Assembly (NCBI GenBank): GCA_016785225.1
Contig: JAFBJZ010000652.1
Location: 1,454,001-1,518,000, forward strand
Direction of reading: 5' to 3'
Length of the DNA stretch: 64,000 bases
Source of the DNA: Psettodes erumei
Taxonomy: Eukaryota > Chordata > Actinopteri > Pleuronectiformes > Psettodidae
Position 1 is the first letter of the stretch. Every line of letters starts with the position of its first letter. This document shows, one piece after another, positions 28,209 to 38,521 of this stretch. The position numbers were made by a program, and so were the translations under genes. The notes under the pieces were generated by a model. That model was not told the origin of the DNA, made no database searches, and saw only the letters and a list, made by a program, of their open reading frames with translations.

Positions 28209-29355
28209 ACTTGGATTGTTGAAGGAGGGCTGATCTGTTGGTAAAAGCCATAACAGCCTCGAGGGGCGAATTTCTCCTTATTATCCTCAACATTGTTTTT
28301 CTAAAGAAATTTCCTTTGTTTTCGTGACTTTCTCAGATCTGATTTAAGCCTACAAACACAAGTGTGTTACAGAGAAATAATATATAACATTATATATGTA
28401 TATAAATCTATGAAGAAAAAGCAAAGGGCCTGGTTCACCAGAGGCTAATTTTAAATATTTTGACTATTGATTTCACAAATTAATTTTTAGAAATATCATA
28501 TTTTCACATTAACAAATGTTTGCATGTATGTATGAGGTTTGTATGCATGTTGTGTAATTTTCTGGAGTGACTGAATATTGTACTGCATTATATTTTTATT
28601 TGGAATTATTATTTCCAGGTGTTTTTGCTGCAGTCACTCAGGTATGACGGAAGTGAAAGTATTTGTTGCCACAGGGTTGTAGTCCCCTCTGCAGCCTATT
28701 GTTGACCACTTTGTTTAAAATCTGATTTTGGGGAGTTTCAGTCTAAGTTTTAGACACACTTTTACTCATATTTGAACTAAGATCTGCCTTCTTTAAATCC
28801 ATATTATCTTATAATATATATTTTTTAATTTTCAATGGGAGAAGCACCAAACAAATTCATATTCTTAACCTTCTGTCCCAGTTTTAATACGTTTATCTTT
28901 ATTTTTTTAGGTGACTGGCAATACTCTGTATCAGAGGAAAACTGTGTGTGGTGAAGGCTGATTGTATCGAGTTATTGCTGCATATTGGCTAATTTGGATC
29001 AGGCAACAGTGAATTTAAAATATCGCAAAATATTTGAGACAATCTCGTGGATTCGCATTCTGAGTATCAGTTTTACGCACAGAGTAAATCGGTGTTTGTG
29101 TTTGTTGTCCGTTCACTTACCTCTCACTAATATCCTCCGACAGTAGTCAGGGTCCACTCCCAAAAGTTTGTCGTGTCCGTCTTCGCTGGAGGACGTCGGC
29201 GTGGACGCTGATGTCCCCGGGGTGTCGGTGGAGCTCTGTACCGGGGACCGGCTCCCTATCTCGGCGCGGCATTTTGTCTCCATCCGGTCCGGGCACAGCG
29301 CGTTGGGTCCACAGCGGTGGTTCCCATCGCCCATAGTCGTGGCCTGGTCGAACAT
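12473..29355 (-). CDS. vax2: Ventral anterior homeobox 2 (Vax2) transcription factor, 3 exons, frameshifted in exon 3
   Basis: Vax2 is a nuclear homeodomain protein that specifies ventral retina and optic stalk identity. Coding exons are 29121-29355, 25369-25556 and 12473-12971, all with GT-AG splice sites and matching phases (1, then 0). The start MFDQATTMGDG is chosen because mammalian Vax2 begins at the internal MGDG. Visible parts: the DPDYCRRILVR motif (about residues 67-77), DAKGTIREIVLPKG before the homeodomain, the homeodomain at about 98-157 with recognition helix KVWFQNRRTKQKK, the C-terminal NILRLLEQGRLL motif, a Pro/Gly/Ser-rich tail and the family ending SSAFEPY. VAX2 is preferred over VAX1 because of the MGDG start, IREIVLP and the short tail. 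As sequenced, one extra base (T on the coding strand, at 12887) gives a stop after residue 169; ignoring it gives about 306 residues. Human VAX2 is of similar length. Introns are 3.6 and 12.4 kb. Confidence 0.95.
14631..14712. repeat. (CA)41 microsatellite
   Basis: An uninterrupted CA run of 82 bp in vax2 intron 2; likely polymorphic. Confidence 0.99.
17441..17469. repeat. (CA)n microsatellite
   Basis: About 14 CA units in vax2 intron 2. Confidence 0.97.
18316..18362. repeat. (CTC)n microsatellite
   Basis: About 15 CTC units inside a longer pure-pyrimidine stretch (from about 18300). Such mirror-symmetric pyrimidine tracts can adopt triplex structure. Confidence 0.97.
18759..18787. repeat. 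(GTT)n microsatellite
   Basis: About nine and a half GTT units. Confidence 0.95.
23107..23152. repeat. (GATA)11 tetranucleotide microsatellite
   Basis: An uninterrupted GATA run of 46 bp in vax2 intron 2. Confidence 0.99.
23482..23547. repeat. (AC)33 microsatellite
   Basis: An uninterrupted AC run of about 66 bp, less than 100 bp from the following GT block, so the two are oppositely oriented neighbours. Confidence 0.98.
23633..23742. repeat. (GT)n microsatellite
   Basis: About 110 bp of GT with TTT interruptions at the left end. Confidence 0.98.
23919..24000 (+). mobile_element. L2-type LINE/SINE 3' tail
   Basis: The stretch GAAGGGCATTGAGATAA ... TTGTGATTTGGCGCTATAC, then AAATAAAGCTGAATTGAATTG, is the widespread 3' tail of teleost L2-type retroposons, ending in short ATTGA-like repeats. 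Only the tail is present. A (GT)n follows at 24022. Confidence 0.75.
24022..24058. repeat. (GT)18 microsatellite
   Basis: A GT run of 37 bp just past the retroposon tail. Confidence 0.97.
24489..24543. repeat. Compound (ACT)n-(AC)n microsatellite
   Basis: About five ACT-type units run directly into about 20 AC units. Confidence 0.97.
25369..25556 (-). CDS. vax2: vax2 coding exon 2 (most of the homeodomain)
   Basis: This 188-nt exon runs from DAKGTIREIVLPKG through RPKRTRTSFTAEQLYRL to RQLNLSETQ. The acceptor is acag|acgcc and the donor is acacag|gtaagc. The intron falls inside homeodomain helix 3, between Q and VKVW, the usual position in Vax and related homeobox genes. Confidence 0.96.
25557..29120 (-). 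other. vax2: vax2 intron 1 (3.6 kb)
   Basis: Mostly AT-rich, with a (CA)14 run near 28178-28206 and no recognised gene or element. Confidence 0.7.
29121..29355 (-). CDS. vax2: vax2 coding exon 1
   Basis: This exon encodes the N-terminus, from MFDQATTMGDG to CRRILVR plus the first base of the next codon. The donor reads AGAG|gtaagt. It is Ser/Thr-rich in the middle (GTSAS, TPTSSSED), like the GTSASSP stretch of mammalian VAX2. The first or the second Met (MGDG) could be used; the first is kept because the frame is open through both. Confidence 0.92.
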
Positions 29356-30119
29356 CTACAAGTAACTCACAGTCTCTAAGATTATCTCTCCCTCCTTCTG
29401 TCGCTGCTGCTCACCCTCCTCTCGCTACCTTCTTCTCCTCTGTGCAAGTGTTCTCCGGAGACAAGGAGAGCATGCCCTCCTCTTCCTCCAAAAAAGAAAA
29501 AGTAGATCCAGTTACAAAGGAACCACGCGGTCCAGAAACGGGACCGGGCTGTGCTTCAGGTGTCGCGGCATGACCCGCGGTCCCAAGTCCAAATCAGAGG
29601 CAAATAGGAAGCGGCTGGGAAGGTGGAGGGGTGGGGGAGAAACCTGGGTCTCCTGCACTAACTATAGGGTGCAGAAGAAATGCATGGTGCAGCCTACAAG
29701 GTACAAGGGGGCAACTAGATCTATGCAGGAGCGGGGAGGTGCCACAAACACACACACACACACACACCACTCACCCACGTAGAGATAAAGTGAGAGGCGG
29801 CGCGCAAAAGAAAAAAACCCCAGCAGCGGTCACAGTTCAGCGTGCACAAGCCGGGCAGGAAAGTTTCTCCTGGTTTGTCCAAAGCAGCAGCCTGTTACTT
29901 CAGCCCCGGTCAGACCGACTGCCTCTGCGGATCCGCGATTGCATGCTGCTGCTGGAGAGATGGCCACATAAGGGGGTCGGTGGTCTCGCACAAGAAAAGG
30001 GTGTCTGTGTGGAAACCCTTCAGGAGGGAGGGGTGGTGGTGGTGCACTGTCAGGAAATGGGAAACGCTCACATTGCGCACAATGCTCAGTTATTTCGCTC
30101 TTTCGTTTCGTTATAATTT

Positions 30120-30430
30120 GCTTTGCAGCAGAAACGTCACGTCAGAAAGCGGCGGCTGATGCACCCTGCCTGCACTGACAGATGAGGGACGCTGGCGTGT
30201 GGGTAATATTTGTGGTGACACGGTGCACTTTACAGAGGCAGGAAGCGTGGGACGTCATTTCCTGGCTGCGCAGGGGCCGCCGCCGATTGGTCCGCCGGCC
30301 AGGGCACGTTTTGACAAGAGGATGAGCGGCGCCGCAGACCGGGATCAGGCGCAGGAGACATGAGACGATGGCCGTGTGCGCTACTCGGCTCTGGAAACGG
30401 CCAAACGCGGCGCTGCCCGGATTTTTCCAC
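30120..30430. promoter_or_regulatory. CpG-rich block upstream of vax2
   Basis: Dense CpG (GGCCGCCGCCGATTGGTCCG), a CCAAT box on the minus strand (ATTGG near 30285), TGACGTCA-like/ACGTCA motifs and an ETS-like TTTCCTG mark a promoter-like segment about 0.8-1.1 kb upstream of the vax2 start. It could be the vax2 promoter or a divergent one. Confidence 0.35.
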
Positions 30431-30527
30431 AGCTCTGCCAGGCTGCCATGTTTTGTATTCTTTTGGTTTTTAGTCCAAATCTCCTCTGGTACAGAGAAGA
30501 GTGAGTCCAGTGCGTACGGACCCAGTA

Positions 30528-30531
<4 letters not shown>

Positions 30532-30561
<30 letters not shown>
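30532..30561. repeat. (AAT)n microsatellite
   Basis: About ten AAT units. Confidence 0.97.
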
Positions 30562-30564
<3 letters not shown>

Positions 30565-31725
30565 CAGAACAACCCCACCCCATACATTACAAAATGAATC
30601 ACGATTTAACCGCTTGAACCCAAGAATATTCAATAAGAAAACATGAACTTAAAAAAATAGATCGGTCTTTATATATCTGTTTGTATTGACCGATATATCA
30701 GGGCCAATATTGGCTTTTTTATTGTCTGTTGGACAGGCAGTCTATGTTGGAGATCACATAAACAGAACCAAGTGTTTAAACGCGTTTCAGTGAATTCACT
30801 AAAATGCTTAATGAGCTGCAGAGTTTACTGTTACACCTCCAAACCAGAGGCCTGAGGAGCAGAGGATATCCTGACATCTGGGCTGTAAAAATAAATATGA
30901 TTTGACTTGACTATTTAGCAAAACAGGTTCGTTTGGCTGAAAAGAGGTTTGAAAGGTAGAACTCTTGGTTTTGATTTCCACAGCGAGCTAAATATGTCCT
31001 TATGAAGAATAACACACCTGACTAAAAACTGTAGTGCACACAATAAATAAGCCTACACTTCAAAAATGGCCAGATTCAATCCAAATACAATATGGTGACA
31101 CAATAACATCACAGAGCGAAGCCTGAAAATTATCAAAGGATTCAATCAACAGTCCAAACAAAAGTTATTAAGGACTGAACAGGTGTTCCTGTTATTTTGT
31201 CCAGCCCCTCCAGGTCTGGTTTTATGGTAAATAAGCTGTTAACACACAAGCTGTCACAAGCACCACATGATAAGAAAAAAGAGCATAAAGTGGGGTTACT
31301 ATTTGTTTTCCATTGCAGATAAAACATCTCATTCACAGTCATTTACTGTATGAAAGCAGAGCCATCTTTATTTCACTCTGCCAGCTTGATGTCGGCGGTG
31401 CAGCCTGTAGTTTGTTGTGATTGTGAGATAATTTCGGTTGCAGGGGACGACTGAAACACTGGGGTGGAAATTTGTCTTTACAGGTGAAACATCTTTGAAA
31501 ACACTGCAGGGAGAGGGGAAGGGGGGAAGCGGGATTATATAATTATAGTTTTGCTGTGTGTGTTTTTTCTTATTTTTCTTATCGGAGGCCGTAATTACTG
31601 CACACAGCCATGGGTCGTTACTCCTTTCAGCTGGCCTAATCTCACAGAGGATGAATAGAAACTGTCAATCAGAGGCTGCACTCAGCAGCGAGACAAGAGG
31701 GGACTGATTGCTGCTGCTGTGCTGT

Positions 31726-31760
<35 letters not shown>

Positions 31761-34700
31761 TTCCTCCTTCCTCTTTCTGCCTCCACTGATGCACAACTCT
31801 CCAAAAGGCAGATCTTTTTCTTTTTAACCACGTTTAACTTTTCTGTAAGACTGCTCATATTTTGATTTTGGTCTTCAGGCGTATTAGGAAACATTTTTGT
31901 CACTCTCTCACACTGTGTGTATTATTAATAGCAGCTTAACAACTGCAGGGACATTTTTTGGCTGCTGCCAAATATGCCTCAGTGCTGCTGTACAGGACGT
32001 CTGCAGCACCCAGTGACACCTCTGCTCATTGTGTTTCTGTCTTGGGATCCTGATGCAGAAATGTCAGGCCACTAAAACAGGCTGAATTAGCTCATAAAAA
32101 GATGAGCAGCTGCTTTTTTTTGTGAGTTAGTTTCCACTGATGCAGTTTCTTGTCTTTCTGACCATGGGGCAAACTCTGGCTGATACATTAACAATTAATA
32201 AAGGGAAAAATTAAGTTCTTCAGTTTGAAGAAAGATTAAAAAAAAAGATCATATTATACATGATGTACATACAGCAACAAACAGGTTTGAATGTAGGCTG
32301 CTGATTGGTGCAAAGGATTTTTCAATTACACTTTGCTCTCAATGAAGTTACTCAACTGTATAATAAGAAGTTAAACTTTGCTTCATCTCCAGCCACTGCA
32401 ACATTAAAAAGCTGTTTACATGATAATGCATCAATAATCTATACTGTATAAATAATAATCACAACCATTCTGCATAATAACAGTCTGTACTTTCACTTCA
32501 TTTTGTTGGTACTCGTTCTGTAATCGCATTTAAGCAACATTTAAAAAGCAGGACTTTTCACTCTTACATAAATCTGAACACCACAGCAGATATAATTAAC
32601 TGGCCTCTTGAACACTTGTGTAACACGAGTGTAACGAGTGGACTACAGTAAAATGGAGCTCAGACTGTGAGTAATCAACTGTTACTGTGATGTAATATCT
32701 CAAACCCCACAATTTTATTTTATATATTTCTTCAGATTTATTTCTCAGGCCAGTTTTTTTAAATTAGTTTGAAATATGCATCTCTCTCCTAAAAGTTATT
32801 CAACTAATTAGTGGAATACTTTAATATAAGTTTTCCTATTTCAGACAAGTTGTGGCGGACTTCCCTGCCTCTGTTTACTTTGAGATAATTGCATTAAAGT
32901 TTTCGTGTCCCCTGATGATGTGGATGCAGTTTCAGCCTGAGAGCATCACAGTCAGAGGTAAAACTGGACCCTTCATGTGGGTTTTTTTCGTGGTAATGAT
33001 CAAATCTAAAGAGATTCCTCTGTATTAGACTTGAAAACCCATTTTAATCTAATCTCATTCTCATACATCTGCTCTCCCCCAACTCCCAATTACATGAAAT
33101 CACTGCACATACAGTATCTGTTGCTTCGTGACACTGATGCCTGTAGCCAGAGTACAAACACAGATCTGCTCGCTGACCGTTCATGCCCACAGGCCAAACT
33201 CAAATACGAAACAAGTTTATTTGCACCACACGCCGACTGCCCCCACCGTGTGCGATCGGATTTTGCGGCCTCACGGAGATGAAGCTGATCAATCAGATCA
33301 ATCAGCAGAGATTACTGTATTCCCCCGGAGGTCGGAGGGAGGGCACCGGGCCACGCAGAGTTCACACGTCCCACAACCAGCTTCCAGACAAATCTGTGCA
33401 GGAATGGCAAATATTTCGCCTGCACGAAACTCTGATTTTTTCACGTTAAGATTTGGAAATTTCAGCGACAGAGAGATTACAAAGTCTGCAGTACAGCACA
33501 GGTTTCCACTTCGCAGGGTATTTTCGGACTTCCCAGACTTTTCTAGAAGGTTGAAAATAACTGGAAACTGTCGATTTCTGACGGTGGAGCGCGTAATGTC
33601 ACCGGAGTCCTGGTTACTGTAAACTCTTTTTATCCAGTATGAAATCTTTTTTTTTTAACTTCTACTAAATAGAAAAATCTTTCAGGTGCAGGTTTTATAC
33701 ATCTTTGTTTAAATAAAACCTTGGAGGGAGGGGGAGAAGAAATGAGGAGGATGTACATGCAGCAGCTTTACGCACCATTATCATCCACATTAACCGAGGG
33801 CTCGGAGGACAAAAACCTCCATGGTTGAAGTCGAACTGATTCAGCTGCACCTTCTCTGTAATAAACACACCAGTCACTCTTAGCGTGTCAACGTGCACAA
33901 GTGAAATAATGCTGCACAATGAAGAAGAAATAAAGTGCAGCCAGTCTGGAAGGCTGAGGGCACAGAACAAATAAGAAGAGAGCGAGTCTTGTGTGTTTTG
34001 AGCCTGATTTCGTTCTAGTCAGTGATTGAAAAATAAAATACCTGCACCTCTGAAGTAGCAGCTGCAGTTACTCTGAACGGAATTGTTCAATCTTTCTCAG
34101 AAATGTGAATTATGACTGCGAGCGAATTCACGTTTTTTTCAGTGAGGCTGTTCAGTCTGTTAGGAGATGGAATTCTATAACACGGTATCAACAAATAAAA
34201 TATTAGACACATTCAAACTAGATAATGATATAGAACGAAGTTATTGAATAAATTAAAATAATAAGACTTACAAAGTTACTCTTCACAGTAACTGAATAGA
34301 TTTTACTTGTGTTAGTTTTTTGAGTATTTAACGACCTACTGTAGCGTATAACAAATTTAATTTAGTATAAAACAAAGTCTTAATATTCGTTGTTTTTTTT
34401 ACCACCTGCAGCTCCGAGTTGAGCAACATACAGCAGGTCACCTACATGTGAATAATTCAGACGCGTTTTATCCTGGAACAACCTCAGTTAGTGTATGTTG
34501 GTTTACTATACTAACACTGCAGTATTTCTAAATACTACCGCTACTGCTGCTACTAGTAATAACCACAATAATAATAATCAAATAATTCATGTTTAACTTT
34601 GCGCTCAAAATAAGGATTTAACTTCTACGTTTGCAGGACTTACAAAGAAGACGTTAAATATTTGTTGCATCGTTACAACGCTCTTTTTAAAATAAAGTTA

Positions 34701-37081
34701 CAGGTGTTAAGTTTTTTGTTTTTTTTTGCTGATGTCTGTAAAGAGTTGTGGTTCCGTGCTGCAGCGGCTGTTGTTGTGTCCGGGCCACAAACTGTCCCAG
34801 ACGACAGGACCACAGCACAGATTCAAACTCCAACTCAGACAGGCAGTTTTCTTTAACATCAGATTTAAAACGACAAATTGTGTTGTTGTTGTTGTTGTTG
34901 TTGTTTTTAAGTCACATTAACTTTTCCAAAACTATGCCGGTGGTGTCTTCGTTTGTATTTTCAAAAGGAAAAAAGGCAGATAAGCCAGAGAGAAACGAAA
35001 GAGTCTTAAATGGCTCCAGTGTGTCAGTGTTTCTGCTGTGTGACTTTGTGTGATTTGTGAGGCAACGTCTCGACTGTCCATCTCAAAATGAGGAAGTTTT
35101 AAATCGAGCTGCTGAGTACAAGTTTTAATTATAGTGATATTATAATAACGCCTGTTTCTTTAAATATTCAGAATTATCTCTGTACTTGATCAATATTGCT
35201 TTGTTATTTATTAGTTATAATGAGGCTGCTGCTCTCAATAAGAACCTGAAATATTTCAGTGACTAGTTGAATTAATGTTCCGTGATAAGTCGTTACAGTT
35301 GAAGCTTCTGAATTCTCGTGATTGCATTTTGAAAAACAAACGTTGCTGTGTGTGATAAACAATAAATATTTCTCCATGTTCAGCCTGAAAAAGAAAATGT
35401 GCAATAAATAGTTGAAGCTGAAAAGAGACTTTCAGTGAGATTAGTGCGAGTAGCACAACATAAAAAAATGAAGGGACGTAAGGGTTAATCTGTAAGTAAG
35501 TTATGGTTTAGAATAAAAAAAAGACGCATGTGATGCTGCCAGTGCAAACAAATGTCTTAAAGTACAAATCAAACTGGACTAAAAATAAAAAAAAACAAAA
35601 AACAAAACAAAAACCCAAACCCCCATGCAAACAGAAAAACAGATATAAGTCCTTGTTTTGTAACTGGTGTGATAACTGACCATGAAACACTAACAAAGAA
35701 GCACAACAGAGCTTCTACCATGTGAAATTAGCGTCCTTGTAAAGTTCAAACACTCAAACCAGGAACAGGCTGCACCTTACTGAGGCCAAACTGTGCAGCA
35801 CAAACATGAATCCGCACCCAGTAATAACCCCACATCCAAGGTGACTTTCCACACTCATCTGAAATTGTGTTATTGTGCTATTGTGTCTCAGGAAAACTGT
35901 GCTCCGAGTGTTTGTGGCTCTCCACTGGGACCATATTTTGTGCGACAGAGGTGCCGTCAGGGGGGAAACGTCTGAGCCACAGTGCTGCGGTGCAGACTGC
36001 CACCAGGTGTTACTGCAGTGAACTGACAGAGGCCGCAACAAGTAACAAACCTGCAACAAACACACGTTTTTTATTCATCTTTAACATTAAAAATACAAAT
36101 CACACACTCACACTCACACACAGGAAGCAGATATCCACAAATAAACTGCTACATTCTTTAAAACAACAACCTACTGAGCATTTTAGTTTCACACCGAGAG
36201 GGAACAAAACCAGAGTCTGACCTATTACACACAAGCAAACATCAAATGAATCTATTTAAATCTGCACGAGGCCAACAGCCCGTGGTCTAACGTATGGAGA
36301 AAATTACACACACAGTCGTTTCCTTTAAGGCCGAATGCATTCAATAGGATATTAATAGAAGAAAAGCAAACAGGATTAACAAGGGGGTAGAGGGGGAGAG
36401 AGGGGCGCGGTGGGAAGATGGCAGTGCAGCCACATCATGGCACTTGCTCTTTAAGTACGAATGTAAATGAAGCGGAGTGGACTCCCTGTGATCTGCACTC
36501 ACACGAGCGAGGAGAGGCAAAGCTGGTTGGGTGGATGAAACACTTGTAACACTCACTTCACCTCCAGACTGTGTCGGTGCGCTCGCCCGTCCAGCGTGGA
36601 TGGAAAAACAACATCGAGCCAAGTGAGGAATGAAAGGCACTTAATGTGTGTGTGTGTGTGTGTGTGTGTCTGTCTGACTTCATGAAGTTCAACTATCAAA
36701 CCTCACTGCACTGGTATCAGGCAGCAGGCCTCCCTTAAAGGAAAAATCACTGCAACTAAAGATTCTTTCCACTGTTTAACAAGTGATCACACTCTTGACC
36801 AGTGGATTCATAGTTTGGTCTCTCAAACATCAGGAAATGCTGATTAAAGCAAACCGAGGTGATGGATTCTGGGTTGTCCGACCTTCGCTCCGAAACCCAC
36901 AGAGATTAAATGTGCCGCGACATAAAGACACGGAAATGCTGAGAATCCTCACATCTGCAAAAGCAGGAACCGGGTACCCGAGAGACTTTAATTATACTAA
37001 TGCGTAAGAGTGGTAAAGTTGGGTTTTTCCTTTAACTGGAGGAAGACGGCCACCCTGCAGCCTTCTGAACACACACGGTCT

Positions 37082-37101
37082 GCAGCGCCCCCTGGCGGCG
37101 A
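37082..37101 (-). promoter_or_regulatory. CTCF-like site (minus orientation)
   Basis: CAGCGCCCCCTGGCGGC agrees with the reverse complement of the 19-bp CTCF consensus at about 16 positions. It lies just beyond the likely 3' end of adissp. Confidence 0.5.
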
Positions 37102-37552
37102 TGCAGACGCATCGCAGGCTCAGCTTCTCAGTTCAGCTATATTTCCCTGAACTGCGCAAATTTATTTGTTCCCTTTCGATTTTCATTGAACGAACCAGCT
37201 CTTGCTCACACCCCCTCACCGGCATGAATTCACGCGGCGCATCAGGAAGTCGGTGAACCGGAGCTCAAGAGCTCAGTGAGCGGCAGCTGGAGGCCGCGCC
37301 GTTTGAAAGAGCACTGCTGCCCCCCGGAGGCCCAGCGAGGAAACGCAGATGACGGTCAGAGGAGCCGCAGAGACGCAAAGCCGCAAAGAGACAGAAACGT
37401 CCGTTCATCACGCAGCAGAGGAATGATTTGTTGTACGTAAAAAAAAAAAAAGTCCGCAAAGAGGCAAATCTCCATTTCCTCCGAGGTCCGACACTGAACG
37501 AGCTGCGACGAAACACACTGGTGGCGGAAACGATGCACGTGGCACGAAATCA

Positions 37553-37555
<3 letters not shown>

Positions 37556-37587
<32 letters not shown>
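37556..37587. repeat. (GT)16 microsatellite
   Basis: A GT run just beyond the candidate adissp polyadenylation signal. Confidence 0.97.
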
Positions 37588-37590
<3 letters not shown>

Positions 37591-37598
37591 AAGCTATT

Positions 37599-37604
37599 TT
37601 TATT
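37599..37604 (-). promoter_or_regulatory. adissp: Candidate adissp polyadenylation signal AATAAA
   Basis: The hexamer lies 143 nt downstream of the adissp stop on the coding strand. The short 3'UTR it defines would hold a (CA)n tract (37641-37678) and a C-rich stretch (G-rich on the plus strand, 37687-37732). Confidence 0.45.
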
Positions 37605-37638
37605 CCTCCTATCTATTTAGCTATTATGTGGAGATGAC

Positions 37639-37640
<2 letters not shown>

Positions 37641-37678
<38 letters not shown>
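37641..37678. repeat. (GT)19 microsatellite in the adissp 3'UTR
   Basis: On the adissp transcript this is a CA repeat, a known class of hnRNP L binding element. Confidence 0.95.
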
Positions 37679-37683
<5 letters not shown>

Positions 37684-37686
37684 GGA

Positions 37687-37732
37687 GGGGTGGGGTGGGG
37701 TCGGGGTGGGGGTGGGGGTGGGGGTCGTGGGG
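37687..37732 (+). other. G-quadruplex-forming tract next to the adissp stop
   Basis: Eight runs of four or five G separated by one to four bases on the plus strand, 15 nt past the adissp stop codon. It is on the template strand of adissp, so the RNA would be C-rich. Confidence 0.8.
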
Positions 37733-37746
37733 CAGGAAGTTGACGT

Positions 37747-37847
37747 CTAGTCAAATCCTTGCCAGTCACTCTGTTCAGAGTCGTACTCCAGCTCCACCCC
37801 GATGCAGCGCACTCCCTCCAGCAGCATGGGCGTCCCGTGGTGACGGT
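37747..37847 (-). CDS. adissp: adissp last coding exon
   Basis: This exon encodes DRHHGTPMLLEGVRC, IGVELEYDSEQSDW and GFD, then TAG at 37747-37749. The acceptor is gacacag. The C-terminus is nearly identical to the human one. Confidence 0.95.
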
Positions 37848-38467
37848 CTGTGTCAGAGACAGAGAGACGGAAACATCAAACCCGCTTCATTCAGCCTTAA
37901 TCCTACACGTGCAACTCACGGTTTTTAAACGTCCCGACCGCAAAGTGCAGATTATCATCCACACTCAGCTCATTGTTTAGATTCCGGAGAGCAGCTCAGA
38001 CTCTCAGCGAAGCATTGGTGGTTCAGTGGTAGAATTCTCGCCTGCCACGCGGGAGGCCCGGGTTCGATTCCCGGCCAATGCAACAACCTTTTTTTATTTT
38101 TTTATTGACAGTGCACTCAAACAGAAAATCAGTAAATGCTCAGCATTTCAGATGTGAGCTCCGGTTTTGATTTGATGGATGAATGCATTGATTTAGCAGT
38201 TTTTAAAATAGTCATCTGTTTTTTTCCCCTCTTGATTAATGGAGTGATGGTGAACTTGAGGCGAGTGGGAGCCTCATCGTGTATTCGCTGCAGACTACAC
38301 GGTTACACCTCACTCAGTCACTGATCTCATAGCGAGCACAGCTTAATCCGCTGATCTGGTTGCGGCCGTCCAGGCCTCAGTTACACAGACATCTGGGCAG
38401 ATGTTCAGGCTGAGAGGGGGAAAATGATGAACAACAAGGCCGCCATTCATCCTCGAACACATGACCA

Positions 38468-38521
<54 letters not shown>

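Larger units (their letters stand above)
29356..37598. other. Region between vax2 and adissp
   Basis: It holds the vax2 5'UTR/promoter, which I cannot place exactly, a CpG-rich block at 30.12-30.43 kb, small microsatellites, and low-complexity AT-rich sequence. Around 30670-30730 the text GACCGATATATCAGGGCC resembles a common teleost DNA-transposon-derived repeat. No gene is recognised. Confidence 0.5.
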
